From assembly GCF_026914185.1 (NCBI RefSeq), contig NC_070562.1:1860001-1924000 (forward strand): a DNA stretch of 64,000 nt. Direction: 5' to 3'. A program made the translations under genes and the position numbers. The DNA comes from Puccinia triticina. Its lineage: Eukaryota > Basidiomycota > Pucciniomycetes > Pucciniales > Pucciniaceae. Every line of letters starts with the position of its first letter. The first letter of the stretch is position 1. The notes beneath the pieces were generated by a model. It made no database searches. It was not told the origin of the DNA and saw nothing but the letters and a program-made list of their open reading frames with translations. This document shows positions 33,360 through 44,909 of this stretch, piece after piece.

Positions 33360-34161
33360 TCCTCCAGGCTGCACCCGCGCTCTTCTCCCGCCCACACCTT
33401 TTCTTCGCCCCCCTCTTGCTTTTCTTCCTATAGACTTGCCCATTCCCTCTCCTGCACACCCCCATCCCCCTCCAAAAAAACGAAGACGGTGGCCAGCAGT
33501 TCTTCTTATTATAGACCAGAGAACCCCCAGACACGGGTGGCGGTGGTAGTGACGCGCGGCACCCAGCCCAGAGAGTCCCGCGGACCCAGACCACGAGCGT
33601 CGGCCAGCTCCACCCAGCGTTTGTTGCTTGTTTTTTCAAATGAACCAGTCCATCCCATAGATATTTTATTGCTGAAGAAAACACACCGGCTGTTCCTGTG
33701 GGAGCCGCGGCCGCAATCGACGACTCCTTGTCATCAAGCGCTTGTTTTTGCGGAGCCTGCGGGTCTTGGCCGCGGCGAAACAACCGCCGTGCGTGTGTTG
33801 CTCGTGCATATCCGATGTTCGGGGTGTTACCGGGTGGGGATTGGGAAAGTGCCCTCACCTGGCCCGACCTTTGTTTTGGGCCGGGGGAAGAGTGGAAAAC
33901 ACGCTGCTTGGACCCGGCCTGATGCCTTTCTTTGGGTATCTGCGACACTTTGCGCCCGTTGCATGGGGAAAACTTCCCAGGATTGAGTTGTGTTTCTGTG
34001 TGATACACGGGCTGGGTGAGTGCGGGCTTGCCTGGGTCTGGTGTCCATCTCTGTATCCTCAACGCTGCTAAAGGGGCCGCATTGGTTGTAACGCCCCGTG
34101 GTGAGGTTGACCTGGGAAACTGAGATAATATTAGACCAATCTTACATTGGTTGCCTCCAGT
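33360..34161. other. 3' flank of the acidic-protein gene, no supported gene
   Basis: GC-rich sequence follows the stop codon. A long minus-strand open frame (33343-34167) overlaps the end of the upstream gene and shows no motif, signal or splice structure, so I do not call it. The 3' untranslated region of the upstream gene presumably occupies the first few hundred bases. Confidence 0.4.
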
Positions 34162-34902
34162 CAACAAAGGGTAGTTACATTACGCTGTGTTATCCGCACA
34201 ATTTTGGTCACGTAACTAGCCCCATTATCCGGGGGCCCCCGTTACTGTACTAGTAACGGGTCATTTCAGGCCCCGCGCGTAACGTAACAGGCCTCAAAAA
34301 TGAGGCCCGTTATTGCGTTGTCCCCCAGATAACGCAACAACAGACCATTTAAGCCTTTTTTAGCCTCATTTGTTGCTTGTTCTCAGGGGCTCTGCGCGCC
34401 CGGACAACGCAGCAAGCATAAAAAAAAACGGCTTAAATGTGGTGCAATAGTGTGATTGCACTGCCGTTACGCGTAACGTGTTAACGTGTAGAAACGTGTA
34501 GATAATGGCAAAAATTCTGTTAGGTTACCGTTCTCAAGGGTGAAAGTGCAGCACAGCGGTTTTGGTGGCCGCTGCGCTGCGCTGAAAGTCGCGGCCCCGC
34601 CGGCTACACTACTGCTTTTTGAGCTGGCCGCGTAGCACTCCCCCGCTGCCAGCCAAACAAGCGCAGCGCTGAAAGGGGGGTCCCGCCCGCTGCGCTACCG
34701 CTTTCTGGGTCGGGGAAAAAGCGGGGACCCGCTATTTGCAGCGGTAGCGCAGCCCGACTGGTGCTGCGCTAACCCTTGTTGGGCTGACCACGCAGCAGTT
34801 CCCCACTGCGCTGCGCTAAAAGACCGCTTTTTTGTAGCGCAGCACAGCTTTTCAGCCTTGCCGTTATCTATGCATTACACATAGCGTCACTACCCTTTGT
34901 TG
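34162..34902. mobile_element. 741-bp non-autonomous DNA element, GC-rich interior
   Basis: The ends CAACAAAGGGTAGTTAC and GTCACTACCCTTTGTTG are inverted matches, flanked by CTCCAGT on both sides (34155-34161 and 34903-34909), a 7-bp duplication. The interior carries many TAACG motifs on the left (34190-34330) and GCGCTGCGCT/GCAGCG motifs on the right (34550-34860). There is no coding capacity. The 7-bp duplication would fit a hAT element that lost one base, but the superfamily is uncertain. Confidence 0.55.
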
Positions 34903-34909
34903 CTCCAGT

Positions 34910-35219
34910 TGAGCTTATTGTGGAGGGTTGTCAGCAATACAACCCCCTTGGCAGTGCAAATCCACCTCAACCTGAATCTCTCTCCCTCAGGCTCTGTTTG
35001 TTAGTGGTATAAACAAGTGTGATAAATATTACCATCTATCATGCTTGATTATGATCCACCAAACCAGTCCTCAGTAATCATAATAGTGATAAAGAACCTT
35101 TTTGATGAGCACTATGGATTGGTGTTCCTTTGCCAAAGTATTCAGCATGTGAGCCTTCTTTCACCAGTTCCTTGTGTATATATCTCAGCTCTATAAAACA
35201 CACTTGCCTTAATGTTGTT

Positions 35220-35265
<46 letters not shown>

Positions 35266-36959
35266 GTATTGATTTCTGCTCCAGATCTTTGCCAAGGAAA
35301 TATTGGCAGAGCTCAAGTTGAAAAGAATGTTGTAACGGCAGGTTATAGGACCAATGCTGCCACTGATCCAATCCAAGACAGGTATTGGTGACACTGTGGA
35401 TAATATTGTTTTTTGATACACAAGGATTTGATACTGTGTATTGTATCAAAAAACAGATACAATATGATGGTATATTTTTATTAATTTTTTTCTTCCTTTT
35501 CTGGACTATTCAGAAAAAATCCAATGGCCCACCCAACCAATATACCCAATATATTGGATTGGATTGGGGACCCACTCCATGTATCTCAATACATCTGGAT
35601 TGTATTGGTTGGCAGATCGGATACAGATACAATGTATTGGACACAAAACCAATCCAATATCAATGATTACTGATACATGTATTGGATTGGTTGCAGCATT
35701 GATATGACCATCAAGAAGTTTTCTTCTGGATTGTAAATATCTATATAGATATAGATATAGATTTCTTTGTTTTTATGAGTTTGATTTGGTGTTTGATTGA
35801 GCTTCAGAAAAATCCTGCTTGATATAGGAAATGTAAACATCAGAGTCAGAAAAAAATTCAATATTTTTCATTGTTGGGAACTCAATGGGAGGATCTCCTG
35901 TGCAATTTGGCACCACACAGATGTTGGTTCAGACCCAAAAAGTCTAGATTTTTGCAGGGAAATCTAGCTTTTTGGGCTCTAGATTACTTCTGGGAGGCCC
36001 ACAGACCTCACCTGGAAGTTATCCAGGGGTTTCATGCATGCTGCGGGTCACATTGCAGGAACCCCCAGTTCAGGAAATCAGCACTCCTGCAACAGAATCT
36101 GTAGATCACTGGAACCTAATTTTACCCAAAAAGCACGTAAAACTTGTAGAGACTGTAAAATGAAGATGTGTCTGGTGAGAGTCAAACTCACAGCCTCAGA
36201 AATGTTGAGACACATACTAGAGTGATGCCTTTGTCAACAATGCCTGCAAGCAGGTGACAAGATATGGATTTCATTGCACTGATGTTTTGCCAGAAACACA
36301 TCCGCAATGACTGTGGCTACTTCCGCAGTCACACATGAGAAAATGACAGTGTGAAAAAAATTCTTGGTTTTTCACCTGCTTGCAGGAAGTGCAACTAGGC
36401 TACAGATTCTTGTGGCTGCCCGCTGGGTGGTTGGTTGGTAGTCCTCATGGGTTGATCCAACAGCCCTCCCTACTGGGGTGATACATCATGGTAGCAGACT
36501 AACAGACAACTCAACAAAACTAAATGAAAAATTGTTGTTGCAGGAACTTTTTTTTCCTGAACTGGGACCTGCATCATGTTAGAAACTTGCTTTTAATATT
36601 TGTGTTTTCTCTGGAGCAGGGGAAACCACTTCAACTTGCACATTTTGAGCTGGATGAATGGTGGAATCTTTGGTTTCTTCTACAACTGCTTCTGGGGATA
36701 ATCTCTTGAGGTGTTTTCTGATTTTGTACTTCTTAGGCTTCCTTGAGCGAGTTGATTGGGGCGTTGAAGCTGATGGTTTTGAGGAAGTTGTTGATGATTT
36801 CCGGGAAATGGGAAGCCGATGTGTTTGGTGTCAGCGGGCCCCCCCGGGGGGTGTCATTTTGCGCGCATCTCTCCAGTCACGGTCGTCGTCAGTCCCAAAA
36901 AACCGAAAGCATTGCGCACATATTCCTCGCCTGCCTGACCCCACCACTCCCCAGAAACG
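34910..36959. other. AT-rich spacer with homopolymer and palindromic repeats
   Basis: No gene is visible. A T10G27 tract lies at 35221-35257. From 35430 to 35700 the sequence is dominated by variants of CCAATACAATG/CATTGTATTGG and GGATTGGATTGG in both orientations, a small degenerate foldback. At 36247-36388 an inverted pair CCTGCAAGCAGGTGA / TCACCTGCTTGCAGG encloses about 110 bp, probably a MITE remnant without a clear target duplication. The 5' flank of the Cwf17-like gene starts near 36850. Confidence 0.55.
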
Positions 36960-38454
36960 ATGTCAACCAAGCGCCCCTCCGAAGCCGGCGCCCTGATTTC
37001 CAAACGCCCCAAGCCCGACGACCCGAACACCCAGCAACTGGTGGTCAGCAGCGATGGAACGGGCAAGGGTCAGCTGATCCAATCCGTCAAGAGGTTAACA
37101 TGCTTTCCACTTCTCCCTCTTTCTCATTCGGGGGCGCATGAGGATCATCTTCACTGGTCTCACAAACTGACTGTATAGGCCTCCAATCTCTCAATTGCCG
37201 AAAGAATGCTATTAGGACGAGCGGGTTAGCCGCCCCGATCATGGTGCTCAGTGGCCACTCGGTAAGCATCCCAAGACTTGTCAAATCGCGGATCCAGTGC
37301 CCTCTAAAAAAATAATTGGATTGTTATTTTTTTGTGTCGTTTGAACCGTATCCAGGCCGAAGTATTGGACGTGAAATTCGACCGATCGGGCGACCATCTG
37401 GCGTCGGCATCTGCTGATCGAACAATTAACCTGTGGTCGGTTTATGGAGAAGAGTGTCGGAACTACGGCGTGTTGAAAGGGCCCAAGGGGGCGATCCTAT
37501 CCATCGATTTCTCGCCCCTGCGTCCCTTGGAGCGTCTCTACGCAGGCTCAGCAGACAAGAGTCTGACCACATTTGACCTCAAAACCGGACAGTCTGTTCG
37601 TCGCCACCGCGGACACGGGGCGTTGCTGAACTCGATTGCAGTTTCTGGTGCGAGTGGACACGACCTACTGGCATCTGCTTCAGACGATGGAACAGTACGG
37701 ATATGGCGCGAGGACGATAAGGAGCCTCTCGATTCCTTCGAACTTGGCTATCCGCTGACTGCCGTTGAATGGAGTGCCGACGGCCAACAGATCTTTGTCG
37801 GCGGATTGGATAACGACATCCACTGCTTCGATCTCCGTAAGAAAGAGGTCTCGTGGAGCCTGAGAGCTCACACAAATACCATCGCCGGCCTCAAACTAAG
37901 TCCGGACGGAAGTTTCCTCCTGAGTGCCGGATTTGATGACACCGTCCGAATCGTGAGCATATATAATTTCAAGTTGATCTTCTTCGGTGCGATCCATCGA
38001 TCTGATTGTACCCATTCATACCCCTCCGATCAATAGTGGGACGTCCGGCCTTTTGCTCCAGTTACCGGCACGCATGGTCCGAATGCCCCTCGTCGTTTGG
38101 TACAAACGCTGTTAGGAGCACCAGCTGGGTTTGACAACGTAAATCCCGGCTTCGACAACACTTAATGAGGTGTAAAGGAAGCTGACCTCCAGCTATCTCT
38201 GTTTTGATTGACTTTTCATATGACAGCAATTACGATCGCCAGCGTGGGATGCTTCTGGTGATAAAGTCGCAGTAGGAGCAGCCGATCGAACATTGTGTAT
38301 ATGGAATGTGAATACTGGCAACATATTGTATAAGCTTCCTGGCCATAAAGGTACAGTCACCAGCTGTGCATTCCATCCAAAAGAACCAATCATTGCAAGC
38401 GGTGGCGTGGATAGACAGATCTTCCTAGGTGAAATCGATCCCGCTGCCCGATAA
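36960..38454 (+). CDS. U5 snRNP 40-kDa WD40 protein (SNRNP40/Cwf17-like)
   Basis: Five exons (36960-37093, 37216-37261, 37356-37952, 38037-38138, 38227-38454) join in phase to 368 residues, close to the 340-360 of the family. A short basic N-terminus (KRPSEAGALISKRPKPDD) leads into RTSGLAAPIMVLSGHS, the start of a seven-bladed WD40 propeller. Repeats are recognisable by DRTINLW, DKSLTTFD, DGTVRIW, DNDIHCFD, DDTVRIWDVRPFAP, DRTLCIW and DRQIFLGEI. The combination WDVRPFAP and YKLPGHKG..FHPKEPII is diagnostic for this subfamily and not for WD40 proteins in general. The family binds Prp8 in the U5 snRNP and takes part in pre-mRNA splicing in the nucleus. The splice site at 37094 splits an Arg codon. 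Confidence 0.92.
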
Positions 38455-39021
38455 TCTCCAACTCTCTCGATGCATACCCACTCTCACTCAACACATACAC
38501 AAAAAAGCGATGCAGTTTTCACTGCACTGTCTTGTCAACCTGGATCTGAGCTTATGCAATTTAAAGAAAACCAAAATCTCATCACTTGGACTAAAAACTT
38601 GTCATTTAAGGTGTTCAAACTTGAAATCGTAACATTTTCAGTGCCTAAGTATAATGTACCATTTTAGAAATATTGCTCTCCTTTGATTGTTTGGGTGTCA
38701 CATATTTTTTTCACCTTGGAAGTTAATGATTTTATGGCGTTATCATTTTATGAAAGTCAAGTTTGAAAACCCCATCTTTGTAGCCATGTCAAGCACCTTG
38801 GGTAACATAAACATTCATTTGCCTGTCCTTGCCAGCGGATTAGGGGGTATCAAATATGAAAAAATCTGGCCTAAGCTGATACAAAATTTCAGATGAAGGG
38901 TTTGATCATAATCCAACACAAGATTTAGAGATTGCAGCAAGTACAGTCAAACCCTTGAAACCACGTACCCCTCCGTGGAATGGAATAGGTATGCGGTTTG
39001 GGGGGTTATGCGGTAGGAGAG
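38455..39021. other. 3' flank and spacer
   Basis: AT-rich sequence after the Cwf17-like stop codon. Short frames have no support. The foldback repeat begins at about 39022. Confidence 0.5.
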
Positions 39022-40680
39022 GTCCAGCTGATACTCAGCTTTGGTACCCAGCTCATACTCAGCTTTTTTGCCCAGCTCATACTCAGCTTTTTCATGCAGC
39101 TCACTCTCAGAATTGGAATAAAGCCTTTTGAAGATTCCTTGCCCAGGTGATTCTCAGCTTTGTACTTGTCCTGGTGCAGCTGATGCTCAGCTTTGTACCA
39201 GTCCTTGCTCAGCCTTTTCCCTAGTTCTGTCCCAGCTGATGCTCAGCTTTGACCCAGTCCTGGGCCAGCTGGCCAGCTGATGCTCAGCTTGCTGAGTATC
39301 AGCTGACCCAGGCCAGGGAAAAAGATGGGAATCAGCTTGGACAGAACCAGAGCTGAAAATCAGCTAGACTAGGGCCAAAGCTGAGCATCAGCTGAGCCAC
39401 AGCCAAGACTGAATATCAGTTGTGCCAGGGTCAAAGATGATTAGAGATGGCTCTGTCACACCCGGGTACCCGCGGCCTGTTTTGACTGGATCCTGACATC
39501 CGTACCCACATCTGCACTCGTTGGCGGGTACCCGCTGGCCTGGGCGGGTACCCGCGGGGATACCCGCTCCTTGAAACTCATCTTGGTGACCGGAAGGGGC
39601 CCCTTTCAGTCAAGGAGGGATGACCTCGGCAACCAGAAGGAAGCCGTTCTGGTTGCAATAAGACCTCTGCGACCAGGAGGTTTCCTTCTGGTTGCCGAGG
39701 TAACTTTGACGATCAGGAGGTTTCCTTCTGGTCGCCAAGGTAACTTCAGCGACCAGGAGGTTGTCTTCTGGTCGCCAAGGTAGCTTCAGCGACCAGGAGG
39801 TTAGCTTCTGGTCGCAGAGGTAACCTCGGCGACCAAGAGGTTGCCATCTGGTCGGCGACCAAGAGGTTGCCTTCTGGTCGCCGAGGTAACCTCGGCGACC
39901 AAGAGGTTGCCATCTGGTCGGCGACCAAGAGGTTGCCTTCTGGTTGGCCAGGTAACCTCTGCGACCAGGAGGTTACCTGCTGGTCGTGTGCTGAGGTTAT
40001 TTAACCTCTGCAACCAGGACCATTTCCTCTTGGTCGCCGAGGTTTTACAAACTTCGTGACCAAGACAGTATCCTCCTGGTTGCCAAGGTTTTGTAACCTC
40101 TGCGACCAATAAGAATTTTTTCCTTCTGGTTGTCGAGATACAGCCCCGGTGACCGGAAGGAATCCCTCCTGGTTGATTAGGTTGTGTGTCCTTGGCAACC
40201 AGGTGGTTTTTTCTGGCTGCCAAGGCTGTAAAACCTTGGCAACCGGAAGGGATCAGGCTTTCCGGTTAAAGCGGTGGGCGGGTGTGGGTTGAATTATCTG
40301 GGTACCCGCCCACTTTTTCCCGGAATCTCAGACATCCGCACCCGCTGGCGGGTACCCGCCAGCGGATAGCAGGTACCTGCAACGGGTTCGCCGGGGCCAT
40401 CTCTAAAGATGATCATCAGGTGGCTGGTGCCAAAGCTGAGCATCAGCTGGGCCAGGGCAAAAACTGAGCATCAGCTGAGCTAAAATCTGAGCATCAGCTG
40501 GGCAAGGGCCAAAGCTGAGCATCATCTGGTTTTGTTACATTGAGTGCTTTGATCCTGACACCTGTCATGTGAGCCCTGGATGTGCTGTTGGGTAGGAGCA
40601 GCATTGGAGCAGTGTTGGAGCTGAAAACAAAGCTGCATCATGTCACTTGCCATCAGGTGACTACTTTTTTTTTCCTGGTG
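39022..40680. mobile_element. CAGCTG-rich foldback element, copy A, split by a hAT element
   Basis: The left half is built of CAGCTGATNCTCAGCTTTG units and the right half of their reverse complement, CAAAGCTGAGCATCAGCTG, meeting at about 39285-39300. A 774-bp copy without the insert is at 58047-58820. The two share the left border GTCCAGCTGATACTCAGC and a unique right tail of about 150 bp ending TTTCCTGGTG. The hAT element at 39442-40405 lies in the right half. No coding capacity. Confidence 0.7.
39442..40405. mobile_element. 964-bp hAT-type MITE with hairpin-unit array
   Basis: The ends are TAGAGATGGC and GCCATCTCTA with a perfect 8-bp duplication AAGATGAT (39434-39441 and 40406-40413). Copy B of the host repeat near 58460 has the unfilled site CCAAAGATGATAATCAGG, which confirms the insertion. 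The interior is an array of about 40-bp units with GGTCGCCGAGGT/ACCTCGGCGACC palindromes. Near each end lie GGGTACCCGC-type sequences. This is the intact relative of the split copy at 2229-16914. Confidence 0.85.
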
Positions 40681-40967
40681 GATGAGTCCTATTTACTGAT
40701 TTGAGTCAATTGCCTTAACCACTTGTTATGGTCTAGTTCTTGGGAGAGAAACAGGAAGTCCAGGGTTCAGGATCCCAATATGGTAGATTGCAGAATGAGG
40801 AAGCAGTCTGGGATCTCCAGGCTCTTGAACCTTGAGAGTGTTGTCTGTGACACATACATGTAAGCTATGTATATGTGAGCCTGCACTAAATTGTCACCTT
40901 GTTGTTATTTCAAGCGCAAAAATTACAAATTGATACAAAAGCTCTTTGATCAGTAGCTTAGCACCAT

Positions 40968-43049
40968 TCAAAGATAAGAGAATTTCCACAGTTTTAATTC
41001 AGTGATTTTGGGATGATGGACTGAGGAGGAAATTTCCTGAGCAGGATGTGGATTGGTTGATGAGAGACTAGAAGGTGAGGTAGGTGGCGAGGTTGACAGG
41101 TTGACGGATGGGCGTCTGGACCCGGCACATGTTACTATGCTTGTCGAAGCTGTAGGATTGAACGAAGCCGAACCAATCGTATCTATACAGAGGAATCGAG
41201 TCAGAAAATATTTCAGTTATTTGTTGGTGAAGTCGAGGTTGCATTCCCCTTCCGCTGTTGCCCCGTGGGTCATGGGGTTTTGGAATGCCGCAGGAATCGG
41301 ATATTTGAAAGTTATACAAACCTGAATGAATCTGAAACTCCTGGGCTGGTTGATTGACATCCATCAGGCTGTAGAATCGGATTTTTCCATCCTACCCCCA
41401 TGAAAAATACCAACAGCAATAACAATCAGAACATGATCAATCCTTAGTCATATAAGGAAATTGTTCGTGATGCAATTTCGCAATATAAAGATAGGAAGGC
41501 ATACGGTTGCCCCGGTGATCAAGTTAGTACCAGCCCAATCGGTGTCGAATTGGATTTTTTGATTTGTCCTTCCAGGTCTATTGAAACTGTGGAACGTCGT
41601 GGCTCCATACCGAAGGTCCCAGCAGAGGATCTGATTGCTCTTCCTAGAAGCCGAGAACATCACTTGATCGTTTTGTGGATGGAATTTGACCTATGACCAT
41701 GAGCAAGAATGTAAGTAACCCATTCCATATATGCTCGCCGCGTTAGCAATGAAATGACAAGTCTTCCGATTGTCTGATCACAGCAAGTAGCAGAGATTTG
41801 GCATGTGGCGGTTTTTTTTCTTTTCTTTTCTTTCTTTTTTACCTGAGTGACACCTGTTGTTTCAGTTGTATTGAAAACAAGGGCCGGTGCGATTTCACTA
41901 GATTTCGTATCATGCAAAGCAATCTGTCCAGAATACGATCCTGCCGCAAGGAGTCCTTGCTGTGAAGGATCCAAAGCCAGGGCGGAAATTATACCTACAC
42001 GTGTTGATTAAATCAGCTTTCGGAACCCTTTTGAGAACGGCAAGAGGCCGCGGTACCTTTTTGGCCGTCTTTACTTTTCCTGGAGGAGATCGTCTTATAC
42101 CTCTCGCCTGCTTCCCCCGACCGAGACACATCAAATATTTCAATGGCAGACTCGTAACCCGCGAAAAGTCTATGATTAATTGAAAATTGGGCGGCCATCA
42201 GTTCGTTAAACCGGTGTTGGAAGACTGATGTGAAACTCAATCTGACGTGGTACCATCATCAGAGAATAGCATCGAATGAGGTGCTACCATGCGTTCTCTG
42301 TGGTCAACGATCGGATATGAGGCTCGAATCTACTGGTGAGGAATGGGGAATGATAGCGTTAGCTTTATTTTCTGTGCAAATTCGCCCTAAAGCTTTACAG
42401 GTATTTAACTTCAAAAAGCTGTGTCATCCAGAGTCACAAAAAATATTCACCCGCCCATCGCTAGCATCCAGCAGGTGAATTGGATGGTCCTTGACAGCGG
42501 CCACAAAACAATACCGACTGGGATCGGTTGAACTTGAATAGGGAAACCAGCAAGTAGATAGCAGAGCATCCGCCATTGGGAAATTCCGTGTCGGCCTCCA
42601 AGAAGATCGATGTGGATTGCCATCATCATCGACATGGGGATCGGAGTTGACACTGGGGGAGCAGATGATTCGTCGAATGCACGTTAACATTTCGTAGCCT
42701 AGACATAGGCTAAAAACCCCATTGGAAAACTCGAGCTTGGTCGTATGCACCCGTTAAATAATCGTATCGATCGATCCTCTGCTTCCGTCAAGACTGTACT
42801 TCCATCTGAAGACCTGGATCATGGTCGTGGCACGCCGGTGAGCATCGTATGGGTGTCATCAGCAGGTCGATGTCAAATTACCTACCATTTTGCAACCCTC
42901 AGGAGGTTCTTTGTGAAGCTGGATGGGACTGTTTCAGTCGTTGCTTCCCTGATCAACGAGTCTTTTGGATTGAACTGGATTTGGTAGGATCGATATCCAA
43001 CACTGTCCTCCGCGCGGCCCGGCTGAGGTTCGCTCGAGGTAGCTTCCAT
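40968..43049 (-). CDS. WRAP53/TCAB1-like WD40 protein
   Basis: Nine exons in phase: 42886-43049, 42751-42813, 42451-42709, 42247-42329, 42057-42169, 41843-41994, 41505-41690, 41322-41391, 40968-41182, giving 434 residues. Diagnostic motifs follow the order of the family: FTKNLLRVAKWSSDGSTVLT, then LLSTCWFPYSS, VKDHPIHLLDASDGRIRASY, then GIISALALDPSQQGLLAAGS, CWDLRYGATTFHSFNR with TNQKIQFDTDW, and DTIGSASFNPTASTSIVTCA. Animal WRAP53/TCAB1 binds the CAB box of small Cajal-body RNAs and telomerase RNA; the yeast relative is Swt21. Reading straight through the last intron gives another plausible-looking tail, but only the spliced form restores the conserved last repeat. The start codon (43049) is the first in-frame ATG; the N-terminus is short for the family. 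Confidence 0.85.
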
Positions 43050-44291
43050 CGGCCCGGTCCGAACTTCGAGGTCGATTCCAGGATCGGGAACAGACAGCGC
43101 CGATTCAAATATCGGAGGGCGGCAACTGCGTCAACTCTTTACAGCCACGACCCGTACTCTGTATGTACACCTCCTTTCCTTCTCGTCACAGTGCACACTT
43201 CCTCCGCTAATAATATTCCCAGATCTCATACTCCATCATTATGCTCCCTAAGATCAACCACCAGTCTAGGTCACCTTCCCCGCTCAAGTCAGTCCTTCAC
43301 CAACAAAGGCACTTGTGGATTCAGGGGGAGTTACAATGGCAGCTTGGCTTGAGTATCCTGCATGTCAACTACAAGCGGTTGACCAGTTTTTTTTGCGGTG
43401 GGCCACGGCCCCTTTTACGCCCAACCATAATCAAATCCAGCTGTTTGCCTCCAAGAGCTAATTTGTACACCTACTCTCCTCATCTAGAACATACCATTTC
43501 AACTGGATATTGGAAGGGGGATTGATCCAGTCTTGAAGTTGAAATGGGTTTCAGCCTATTAGATACTTAGGTTGGATGCGCGAAAAGACGCATGAACAGC
43601 CAATCCATCTGATACCAAGTGAAAACCAGTTTGTCCAGGTCGAAGATGCTATTCTTTCGTTTGCCAAATGGCTCATTTCGGGAATATCCAAGATCATGTA
43701 ATCCATCCATTTCTATGACTGCTCAATCACCTTCAAGCTCGTGTTGTCATAGTCTAAATTTACAAATTTAATTCAGCCAGTTTCAGCTTCTCAGAATCAT
43801 ACTAGCCACGAATTCAAAAGTCAGTTGAGTTCTTCCAGCTTCCCTTGTATGCTTCGTGATATCGTGAGTGTGATCACACCCTCTCGAATCAAGTTTTAAG
43901 CGTAGTTGGATGGATCTTGTTAACCCAATTTGATGCGAGTTTTTTTCATGGTTGAGTATGTCAACATTTAAAGGAAAAAAGCATCGGGACAAGGAGAAAC
44001 AAAAAAATGAAGATGGACGCTGAGGGTGTATGTAAAGAAATAAATAAAGAGATAAACAACGATCAAAAATTAGATGTTTTTTTTAAAAATAGAGGAACGT
44101 CTAAGGTGGGAAATTTCACAAGGTGTTATTTTGAGTGCAGGATGATTGAGAAGGGATATAGTATCTGGACGAAAGTAGGATGTGTTGAGGTAACCAGCAC
44201 ATTTTGTATTGTCTAAACTGCATCAAACACAAGCTGGCTCGAGTCCATCTCCGTTAACAAACGTGTATTACTTGTGCAGTGCCCATTTTGC
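43050..44291. other. Spacer with a truncated MITE
   Basis: At about 43300-43398 lies the right part of the 19521-type MITE (AACAAAGGCACTT, then GGCTTGAGTATCCTGCATGT, ending TTTTGCGGTG); the left part is missing. The rest (43400-44290) is AT-rich with no supported gene. Confidence 0.5.
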
Positions 44292-44909
44292 TCAGTATAA
44301 AGGGTTAAATGGAGTGGCCTGTTGAGCTTGAGAAGGTGTGTGCGTGGACTTCAAGTTAGAATTAGGGCTATTCGGAGGTTGGCCGTTGTTGACAAATTGA
44401 TCGGAGTGGCAATTCGGGGCGTGGGGAAATCGGTGATTGTCTTGGGGAAAGGTGACGGAATGCAAACAACTTAAGCAATTTCCAAACGAGTCATGGTAAG
44501 AAGTTCCAGCATAATTTATCGATGGTTCGGCCGCCTGATTTGCTGAAGAGGGGGTAGCTGGATAATTTCCAGGCGAAAAAGCATTGCTTGTGGCGACTGG
44601 AAAGTTGAATATGTCTTCCTTCATAGGGCTCCCCAATGGTGTGTTAGGCGGGGGGAGCTCATTGCCTTGATAGGATAAAGACATCTGGGCAGCCGCCTGC
44701 AAGCTTGGATTAATTGAGGTGCTGGGGTTTGATAGTCCAGCTGGTGAAGCGCGGAGGTTGCCATCATGAAGATTCGATCCATCGGTATCATGGCCGCCCG
44801 AAAAGAAATCAATCAAAGCAGCCCGCAAGTCTTTCTCAGGTTGGGATTGGATGGCAAATGTATCGGAAGCAAACGATGAGAGGAGTTCCTCGACGGCACG
44901 GTTATCCAT
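44292..44909 (-). CDS. Hypothetical low-complexity protein, 205 residues
   Basis: A single open frame begins MDNRAVEELLSSFASDTFAI and ends TPFNPLY. The first 40 residues could form helices; the rest is rich in Asn, Ser, Pro and Gln with two Cys-containing positions (FGNCLSCLH). No domain is recognised. It lies between two real genes and has codon use similar to theirs, but lacks introns that would confirm it. It could also be the last exon of a longer gene, since GT..AG candidates exist upstream of its ATG. Confidence 0.45.
   Translation of the reverse strand: MDNRAVEELLSSFASDTFAIQSQPEKDLRAALIDFFSGGHDTDGSNLHDGNLRASPAGLSNPSTSINPSLQAAAQMSLSYQGNELPPPNTPLGSPMKEDIFNFPVATSNAFSPGNYPATPSSANQAAEPSINYAGTSYHDSFGNCLSCLHSVTFPQDNHRFPHAPNCHSDQFVNNGQPPNSPNSNLKSTHTPSQAQQATPFNPLY

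Noticed and set aside
32010..33443. A 477-codon open frame antisense to the acidic-protein gene
   Set aside because: It is Gly/Arg/Val-rich, mirrors the GC-rich third positions of the sense strand, ignores the sense gene's exon borders and has no motif.
33343..34167. A 274-codon minus-strand frame after the acidic-protein gene
   Set aside because: It overlaps the sense gene's end, has low complexity and no domain, and no splice or start context supports it.
36170..36225. tRNA-like hairpin with TGTGTCT/AGACACA ends
   Set aside because: The T arm and acceptor pair well, but the D arm is missing and the A and B boxes do not match; too weak to call.
41068..41364. Unspliced C-terminus of the WRAP53-like protein
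   Set aside because: Reading through gives an open frame, but removing a GT..AG intron (41183-41321) restores the conserved final WD repeat (DTIGSASFNPTA), so the spliced form is preferred.
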